From contig DAOUAJ010000434.1 in NCBI GenBank assembly GCA_034433615.1, forward strand, positions 1 to 16,333: DNA of 16,333 bases. The letters are read 5' to 3'. Source of the DNA: DAOUAJ01 sp034433615. GTDB taxonomy: Bacteria; Chloroflexota; Anaerolineae; DUEN01. The position numbers and the translations under genes were made by a program. This document shows, piece after piece, positions 11,276-16,333 of this stretch. Positions within the stretch are counted from its first letter, which is position 1, and each line of letters opens with the position of its first letter. The notes under the pieces were generated by a model. That model did no database searches and had not been told where the DNA came from. It was given only the letters and a program-made list of their open reading frames with translations.

Positions 11276-13918
11276 TTAGCCGCCGGGCCGGGCTCGCACC
11301 GTGGCCAGATGTACCTCATTCCCCATGATGACCCCCGTCGCATCCCGCACCGGCAGCCGCTCACCCGTGGCCGGGTCGTACAGTCCGACCACCACTACGT
11401 ACTCGCCCGTCGGCAGGTTGACTGGCAGCTCCAGCCGATGGGCATCCGGCTGTGGCCCCACCTTCCAGCGGCCGGTAGGCATAGGGCCGAACCAGGCTGA
11501 CACGGCGTCCGCCTGTGCCACGGTCCGTCCTTCACCGTCCCGCAGGTGCACGAACACGGTATAGTCGCGCTCCACCGGTTCCAGAGCACGCCACAGCAGA
11601 TCGAACGAGAGCACATCACCGGGCGTCACTTGCTTTGGCACGCGGGCGCCGATCAACTCGATGGCAGGCCCTAATGTCCACTTGCGGTCACCCCAGGCGG
11701 CCGGCCAGTCTGCCTGGGCCAAAGGGCGCAATAGCCGTCCATCACGTAAGAACGGTGAGAAAACTGCCCACGTTCCCTCAAACACCCATGCCCCGCCCCC
11801 CTTGGCGATGGGCAGACGTGCCGTTGGATCAGCCCAGGAGCCGTCGCGGGCTACCCCCACGGCCAGCGCCCAGCGGTCGGGCAGAAACCACGGCACCGTT
11901 TCTACCACGACGGTCTCCCCCGGCTGCCAGCGTGCTGGCGGATACCAGAGCGGGGCTATGGGTGGCCGCTGCGCTGGGTCCTCGACTACGTGGCCGTCTG
12001 CTGCCACGAAGAATGGCCACACCTTGAGATCCTCCGGCAACGGCTTTAGCACCTCCCAGTAGGTACGCACCTGCGTCAACCGCTCTTTGGCATCATCAAC
12101 GATATCGTAACCGCGAAAGACAAGGAGATCGCCAAAACGTACCGCAGCCAGGTAGATCGGCTGCTGCGCCCCTGCTCGTGCAAACGAGTAAAACGCATCG
12201 GGTAGTTCACGCCAGCACTGGTCTCCCGATGGCCCCAGGAGCACAAAGCCATCGGCGGCATCCTGAATGCAAAAGCGCCCGCTCGCCAGCAGTTCATCGA
12301 AGCGGCGACGCATGTCAGCCGGGTGCATGTCCGTCGTGCCGTTGACCTCCAGGAGCACGTAGGCCGCATCGCCTAAGGCCGGAAACTTGTAAATGCGCTC
12401 CCGATGACTGAGGTGTGGATAAAGCGCCGCCGTCACGCTGATCGGCGCGTTGGCTGGAATCTGTCGAAAGAACCGTTCTGCCAGGCGATGGTGCGCTGTC
12501 ACTTCAGGCCAGCGGAACTCGCCCCCCAGCGGCGTCCAGCCCGCAACGCGGTGATAGCCCAGGCTCCAAGCCAGCAGCCAGGCCAGCACCAGAGCCAGCG
12601 CCAGCCTAGACCCTAAGGGTTTTCTGAAACCCTTAGGGTCTGGGTCTAAACGGCGCACCGCCCGCGCCGCGCCCACGATGGCGGCAGCAACGAAGTAGGG
12701 GACGAGCGGGGCCGAGTAGTGCAACTCACCGGAATACTGGGCGGGATAGGCGCTGAGCAGGTTGGCTGCCAGGATCGGCGTGGAGAGGAGCAATAGCTCT
12801 GGCCCCAGCAGCGCCACTCCCCCCACCGAGGCCAGCAGCCCGCCCAGGTAACGTAGTCGCGCCGGCTCCGTGACGATCGCCCATACCAGTGCCGGTCGGG
12901 TGAGCAAGCTACGGGCGATGTCCGCCACCGAATCACCCAGCTCGCCATAGCGCTGGAAGTAAACCGATTGCGCCTCGCCGTAGACGGAGGCCGCGTGCGC
13001 CGGGATGATCACGAACGTAGCTACGCCAAACCACACGAGCGACGCCAGGGCGATCCCAGCCCCCACCCAGCGCCCGTTGGTGAGCAGGGGAGCACGGGAG
13101 GCAGGAAGACACGGGGAGAGGGAGACGCGGAGACCGCCTCCCCCTCTCCCCCTCTCCTTGTCCCCTTGTCTTCCCGGCCCCTCTGCTCCTCTGCTCCTCT
13201 GCTCCTCCGTACCCCTGCTCCCTTGCTCAGATGCCCGTGCCATCGCCCACAGCCCCAGCATGAAGCTGAGCAGTGCCATCTCTTCTTTGACAGCGGCCAC
13301 CGCAAGACAGGCGATGGCAAATCGCCCCCACTTCCTCTGTTCCATCCACCACAACGCCAACAGGATGGGCAACACAGCCAGAGGAGCGGCGTGGAACTCG
13401 GCCACGTTGGCAGCCTCCAGCGCCGGGAAGAGCAGATAAACGAGGGCAAAAACGATCCCCGCCAAGTTGGCCCAACGTTCGTCCACCAGACCCTGCAGCC
13501 GCGCTCGCGCTATCCAAAAGACCGGCCAGGCCCCCAGCGCGAGCACGGCCGATTGCAGCACCAGCAGTGCCCGTACATCGTCCCACAGCCAGAAGACCAG
13601 CGAGACGGCCAGAAAGATTGGCTCCACGTGATCGGTCAGCCGGGTGCTGAGCTGTTCGCCCTTGATCTCCTGCACGAAGCGGCCATGGGCTGTGTTCCAG
13701 ATGGCCAGGTCCATCTGCCCCAGATCGGCCATGTGCGTCTTCAGCGCCAGGTGCGGGCGAATGGAGATGGCGGAAAAGCCAACGGTGTAGGCCAGGATCA
13801 GCGCCCATAGCACGAAGGTTGTCCACGAGCAATGAGTAATGAGTAACAAGCCTGCCCTGGCGGTCAGGCCAGGGTAACGAGGACGGCTTTTGTGAGTCAT
13901 GGGACACGGATCACGCAT
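11276..13918 (-). CDS. DUF2079 family multi-spanning membrane protein (GT-C-like)
   Basis: I chose ATG 13916-13918 (880 residues): it overlaps the preceding stop as ATGCGTGA and has GAGG nine bases upstream. The longer frame would need TTG 13933. Residues ~35-200 carry DUF2079 hallmarks: an ADLGQMDLAIWNTAHGR block, RLTDHVEP (D96, H97), EFH (174-176) and KEE (211-213). About ten membrane helices extend to ~residue 450; the last ~270 residues are soluble and beta-rich (e.g. VTPGDVLSFDLLWRA, GEYVVVVGLYDPATGERL). DUF2079 proteins are predicted GT-C-fold membrane enzymes of unproven activity, often near surface-polysaccharide genes, as here. Three repeat inserts interrupt it: heptads near the N-terminus, an octad block at residues ~229-279 and a palindrome at ~426-437. 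All keep the frame. Confidence 0.85.
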   Translation of the reverse strand: MRDPCPMTHKSRPRYPGLTARAGLLLITHCSWTTFVLWALILAYTVGFSAISIRPHLALKTHMADLGQMDLAIWNTAHGRFVQEIKGEQLSTRLTDHVEPIFLAVSLVFWLWDDVRALLVLQSAVLALGAWPVFWIARARLQGLVDERWANLAGIVFALVYLLFPALEAANVAEFHAAPLAVLPILLALWWMEQRKWGRFAIACLAVAAVKEEMALLSFMLGLWAMARASEQGSRGTEEQRSRGAEGPGRQGDKERGRGGGGLRVSLSPCLPASRAPLLTNGRWVGAGIALASLVWFGVATFVIIPAHAASVYGEAQSVYFQRYGELGDSVADIARSLLTRPALVWAIVTEPARLRYLGGLLASVGGVALLGPELLLLSTPILAANLLSAYPAQYSGELHYSAPLVPYFVAAAIVGAARAVRRLDPDPKGFRKPLGSRLALALVLAWLLAWSLGYHRVAGWTPLGGEFRWPEVTAHHRLAERFFRQIPANAPISVTAALYPHLSHRERIYKFPALGDAAYVLLEVNGTTDMHPADMRRRFDELLASGRFCIQDAADGFVLLGPSGDQCWRELPDAFYSFARAGAQQPIYLAAVRFGDLLVFRGYDIVDDAKERLTQVRTYWEVLKPLPEDLKVWPFFVAADGHVVEDPAQRPPIAPLWYPPARWQPGETVVVETVPWFLPDRWALAVGVARDGSWADPTARLPIAKGGGAWVFEGTWAVFSPFLRDGRLLRPLAQADWPAAWGDRKWTLGPAIELIGARVPKQVTPGDVLSFDLLWRALEPVERDYTVFVHLRDGEGRTVAQADAVSAWFGPMPTGRWKVGPQPDAHRLELPVNLPTGEYVVVVGLYDPATGERLPVRDATGVIMGNEVHLATVRARPGG
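12608..12641. repeat. Perfect 15-bp-arm palindrome inside DUF2079 gene
   Basis: AGACCCTAAGGGTTT (12608-12622), loop TCTG, then its exact complement (12627-12641). It encodes DPKGFRKPLGS-like residues right before a membrane helix and keeps the frame. The partner-like palindrome at 16313-16333 shares the AGGGTCT/AGACCCT core. There is no U-run, and it is mid-gene, so it is not a normal terminator. Confidence 0.9.
13082..13230. repeat. Mirrored octad repeat inside DUF2079 gene
   Basis: Seven G-rich 8-mers (13082-13137; e.g. GAGCAGGG, GAGACGCG) are followed directly by eleven C-rich 8-mers (13138-13225; e.g. CTCCCCCT twice, CTCCTCTG twice) and a partial unit. Eighteen full octads make 144 bp, exactly 48 codons. 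The translated insert is Gly/Arg/Glu/Gln-rich, then Ser/Pro/Leu-rich, and sits in a loop between two membrane helices. Confidence 0.9.
13827..13847. repeat. Heptad repeat (GAGYAAY x3) near DUF2079 N-terminus
   Basis: GAGCAAT, GAGTAAT and GAGTAAC lie head to tail. On the coding (minus) strand they give LLITHCS just before the first membrane helix. Confidence 0.6.
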
Positions 13919-14948
13919 CGGGCAAAGCCTCAACCGGTGCGCGGGCGATTTCCCGCAGCGGCCGCCGGCCCCGCCACAGTACCAGCGCGATCCCTGCGCC
14001 CACCACCTCTCCCAACGTCAGCCATACCCGTCCCATCAGCGAGGCGACCATGGGGATCGGCGCGGCGAGGAAGCTGCTCAAAAGCCACACCATCGCCCCC
14101 TCACGCACACCCAGGCCGCTAGGCGTCAACAGGCTGATGTAGCCGATGAAGTAGGCGATGATGAACGTCGCCGTCAGGTGCAACGTCAGTGCCCACGGCA
14201 CAGGAGTCAGCGCCCGTACGACCGCGGCGAACCCCAGCCCGGCCAGGACCCATGCCGCCCAGTACCCAACGATCATCAGAGCCATTTGCCGCGTGGTCAG
14301 AGTCACGTGCAACGGCGGGCGATGCAAGAGACGCAGGGCCAGGTTAAGCCCCCACTCCATCCAGCGTGGCCGCACGAGCACAAACAGCACACCGATCACT
14401 ACCGCCAGAGGCAAAGCCAGCCGTAGCGCCTCCGCATGGCCCACCCATGCGAAGTAGGCCGCCGCCAGCGTCACCACCGATGTGGCCGAGAGTGCCTGGT
14501 GCACAACCACGCTGGTCAGTGTCGCCTCGGCGGGCACGTCCTCTTCCGCAGCCAGAGCCGCCATGCCGATGAACTGCCAGACGTTGCCGGGGATATACCG
14601 CACGAAGTTGGAGAGGAACCAGATCACCCCTGCCTGCCGATAGGTGAGCCGCCCGCCCAGGCTGCGCAGGCAGATGCGCCATAGCCCGATTTCGAGTGCC
14701 CAGCTCAGTGCCAGCGGCGGAAAGCCCAACAGGAACCAGCCGGGCGATAAGTGCCAGGTATAGGCATGCAACGCCGACCACTGGGCGCGCAGCAATGCAG
14801 CGATGAAGCCGCCCCCCAGCAGCAGCGCCAGCGCGGAGAAGAGGCTACGCCAACACAATCCACGACGACCGCTTTCGCTCCTCGTTCGTGGTCCGTGGTC
14901 CGTGGTCCGTGGCCTATCGTCCATGGTCGGGCATCCGTCGTCGTCCAT
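13911..14948 (-). CDS. LPG-synthase-TM/UPF0104 (AglD-like) flippase-like membrane protein
   Basis: The protein is up to 345 residues with about eight membrane helices. RYIPGNVWQ at 117-125 and TPSGLGVREG at 275-284 are the two hallmark motifs of the LPG_synthase_TM (PF03706) family, which covers the transmembrane half of MprF and the AglD-type proteins. Stand-alone members are thought to flip or modify lipid-linked glycans; the precise role here is inferred from its place between a GT4 and a DUF2079 gene. The start is uncertain: ATG 14946-14948 overlaps the GT4 gene by 35 bp with no ribosome site, and ATG 14922-14924 is the alternative. The first ~25 residues (MDDRPRTTDHGPRTR region) are heptad-repeat translation, so the original N-terminus may have been altered. 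The stop overlaps the chosen DUF2079 start. Confidence 0.85.
   Translation of the reverse strand: MDDDGCPTMDDRPRTTDHGPRTRSESGRRGLCWRSLFSALALLLGGGFIAALLRAQWSALHAYTWHLSPGWFLLGFPPLALSWALEIGLWRICLRSLGGRLTYRQAGVIWFLSNFVRYIPGNVWQFIGMAALAAEEDVPAEATLTSVVVHQALSATSVVTLAAAYFAWVGHAEALRLALPLAVVIGVLFVLVRPRWMEWGLNLALRLLHRPPLHVTLTTRQMALMIVGYWAAWVLAGLGFAAVVRALTPVPWALTLHLTATFIIAYFIGYISLLTPSGLGVREGAMVWLLSSFLAAPIPMVASLMGRVWLTLGEVVGAGIALVLWRGRRPLREIARAPVEALPDA
14884..14925. repeat. Heptad repeat (GTCCGTG-type x6) at a gene junction
   Basis: Six 7-mers in phase: GTTCGTG, three perfect GTCCGTG, then GCCTATC and GTCCATG. The block contains the GT4 stop codon (14914-14916) and the second ATG of the flippase-like gene, so it shapes both gene ends. 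Confidence 0.85.
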
Positions 14949-16287
14949 CTGGCGAAGTTAACCGCGCAAAATGCGCCAGATAACGCCGCGCCAGGTGTGG
15001 CCACCCCAATTCGTTTTCGATGCGCGCTCGCCCGGCTGTCCCCATGCGCGCCCGCAGATCGGGATCGTCCACGAGTCGAGCCAGCGCCTGGGCCAGGGCG
15101 TCCACGTCCTGCTCCGGAACGACGAACCCCGTCACGCCATCCACAATGGCCAATGGGTTACCGGCCACGTTCGATCCCACCACCGGTCGGGCACAGCTCA
15201 TCGCATCGAGAACGCAGACGTTCAGGCCATCAGCCGGCTGGCTCACCGACGGCATCACCAGCACATCGGCCAGGTTGTAGTAGACGCCAATCTCGTTCTT
15301 AGACACACTTCCCACCCAGCGCAAACGATCGGCGATACCTGACTGTTCCGCCAGCCGCTGCCAGGCCGCCAGCTCATCCCCCTGGCCCACCATCACAGCG
15401 ACCACCTCACGCTCGCGCAGGGGCGATCGCGCCATCGCCCGGAGCAACACGTCGAACCCCTTCTTGGGCACCATGCGCCCCACAGCCAGCAGCACTCTCG
15501 CCTGATCCGGAATGGCCAGGCGAGTGCGCAACTCGGCTACACCGGTGAGATCAGGGCGCAGGGCGTTAGGATCGGTGCCGTAGATGATCAGGTCAAATTT
15601 ATCCGGATCGGCACCTAACGCGATGGCGGCACCACGCAGTTCGGCACTGTTGGTTGTGAGCAACGCTGCCTGCCGGAAAGCGAAGCGCGCCATACCCCGA
15701 AATAACGAGTTTTGCCCCGCCACTCTCGCATCCGAGCCTGGGATGGAGATGACCAACGGGATATGCAGCCAGCGGCTCACCACGGCACCGATGAAGCCGT
15801 TGGGCAGCACCCAGTGCGCGTGCAGGACGTCCGGGCACTCCCGTCGCGCCCAGCGCGTCACCGCAACGATGCCCGCCGTGAACAGGGCCGGACTCAACAG
15901 GTAAGCCTCGAGCCGCAACGTCAGGTCTGAGCGCATAGTGCGCATGTACCCCAGGCGATGGAGCCAATCAGGCCAGGCATAGCGGTACAGGCAAAGTCGC
16001 ACCCTGGCCCCTGGTCCCTCCATCGAGACAGGGTGACAAGGGGACAAGAGGACAAGGGGACAAGGGGATGTCTCCCCCTTTCCCCCTCTCCTTGTCCCCC
16101 CATCTCCTTGAGGGCAGGCAGGGCGGGCAGAACCGTCCAGCGCACGACGATAGGCTGGATCGAAGGGGGCCAGGACCGTCACCCACTGACCCTGTGCAGC
16201 CAGCTCCTGGCACAACGCCTCGACGAAGGTACCGCTGAAATCCCCCGGAAAGCGGGGATAATTGTGGGTGAGAACGCCAATGTGCAT
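14914..16287 (-). CDS. GT4-family glycosyltransferase
   Basis: I start at ATG 16285-16287 (457 residues), because MHIGVLTHNYPRFPGDFSG is the classic GT4 N-terminus; the longer frame needs TTG 16308 and adds unrelated residues. The N-terminal Rossmann domain (1-~250) contains HAHW at 157-160 and SIPGSDARVAGQN at 181-193. The C-terminal domain has VGRMVPKKGF at 269-278 (R271, K276 for donor phosphates), then DGLNVCVLDAM, a DX7D version (D353, D361) of the family's EX7E motif, and GNPLAIVDGVTGFVV. It is a retaining GT-B enzyme that should transfer a sugar from a nucleotide donor to a lipid- or glycan-linked acceptor at the inner membrane face. An octad-repeat insert (residues ~58-89) interrupts the N-terminal domain in frame. 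The last residues (MPDHGR) come from a heptad repeat. Confidence 0.92.
   Translation of the reverse strand: MHIGVLTHNYPRFPGDFSGTFVEALCQELAAQGQWVTVLAPFDPAYRRALDGSARPACPQGDGGTRRGGKGETSPCPLVLLSPCHPVSMEGPGARVRLCLYRYAWPDWLHRLGYMRTMRSDLTLRLEAYLLSPALFTAGIVAVTRWARRECPDVLHAHWVLPNGFIGAVVSRWLHIPLVISIPGSDARVAGQNSLFRGMARFAFRQAALLTTNSAELRGAAIALGADPDKFDLIIYGTDPNALRPDLTGVAELRTRLAIPDQARVLLAVGRMVPKKGFDVLLRAMARSPLREREVVAVMVGQGDELAAWQRLAEQSGIADRLRWVGSVSKNEIGVYYNLADVLVMPSVSQPADGLNVCVLDAMSCARPVVGSNVAGNPLAIVDGVTGFVVPEQDVDALAQALARLVDDPDLRARMGTAGRARIENELGWPHLARRYLAHFARLTSPDGRRRMPDHGR
16025..16110. repeat. Mirrored octad repeat inside GT4 gene
   Basis: Five G-rich 8-mers (GAGACAGG, GTGACAAG, GGGACAAG and relatives, 16025-16064), six linker bases, then five C-rich 8-mers (TCTCCCCC, TTTCCCCC, TCTCCTTG twice, TCCCCCCA; 16071-16110). 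The two arms are roughly complementary. The translated insert is Gly/Arg-rich, then Pro/Leu/Ser/Cys-rich. Confidence 0.9.
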
Positions 16288-16312
16288 GGTCAACCGTGAT
16301 GGACACAAACCC

Positions 16313-16333
16313 GAAGGGTCTCAGAGACCCTTC
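16313..16333. repeat. Palindrome at window end
   Basis: GAAGGGTCTC, one base, then its exact complement ending at the last base of the window. The flanking AAACCC at 16307-16312 predicts longer arms if the next bases are GGGTTT. It lies just upstream of the GT4 gene and shares its core with the palindrome at 12608-12641. Confidence 0.75.

Noticed and set aside
12608..12641. Intrinsic terminator
   Set aside because: The hairpin is in mid-gene and no T-run follows on either strand.
12968..13810. 280-codon plus-strand open frame across the octad block
   Set aside because: It is antisense to the DUF2079 domain and driven by repeat translation and high GC.

Overview
The window is a high-GC bacterial chromosome segment with no rRNA, tRNA, CRISPR array or recognisable transposase. 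Gene content suggests a Chloroflexota (Anaerolineae-like) bacterium: a split, ferredoxin-fused glutamate synthase, DUF2079 and GT-C membrane proteins, gas-vesicle and antitoxin debris, and many short tandem heptad/octad repeats and palindromes. This assignment is an inference from gene types and base composition; no phylogenetic marker is present.

Layout. (1) Positions 2-2731, plus strand: three tightly packed genes for a split glutamate synthase, namely the 3' end of a class-II glutamine amidotransferase subunit, a 2x[4Fe-4S]-FMN synthase subunit and a GXGXG subunit. (2) Positions 2732-3936: a gene graveyard. It holds an unidentified 24-codon tail, a frameshifted and truncated gvpF/gvpL remnant carrying a heptad microsatellite, an opposing antitoxin-like gene whose 3' end runs through into the gvp remnant, and the 3' tail of a ribbon-helix-helix antitoxin-like gene. 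(3) Positions 3937-7358: two divergent membrane-protein genes, a GT-C-type glycosyltransferase (minus) and an alkaline-phosphatase-fold membrane protein whose predicted second metal site is degraded (plus). An octad inverted repeat and a LacI-like palindrome lie between them. (4) Positions 7359-10210: a good sigma70-type promoter, a roughly 340-nt untranslated structured leader, and an 806-residue protein with three cyclic-nucleotide-binding-type domains followed by two copies of a two-helix membrane plus bacterial PH (DUF304) module. (5) Positions 10215-16287, minus strand: a cell-surface glycan or glycolipid cluster read GT4 glycosyltransferase, flippase-like LPG-synthase-TM protein, DUF2079 membrane protein, NAD-dependent epimerase.

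The glutamate synthase genes should act together, passing ammonia from glutamine to 2-oxoglutarate with ferredoxin-type electron input. The minus-strand cluster plausibly makes or modifies a nucleotide sugar, transfers sugars to a lipid carrier and processes the lipid-linked product at the membrane.

The two most unusual signals are the triple-CNB/double-PH membrane protein with its long leader, and a set of mirrored 8-bp repeats, 7-bp repeats and perfect palindromes that sit inside coding sequences without breaking the reading frame. One octad block is exactly 18 units, or 48 codons.
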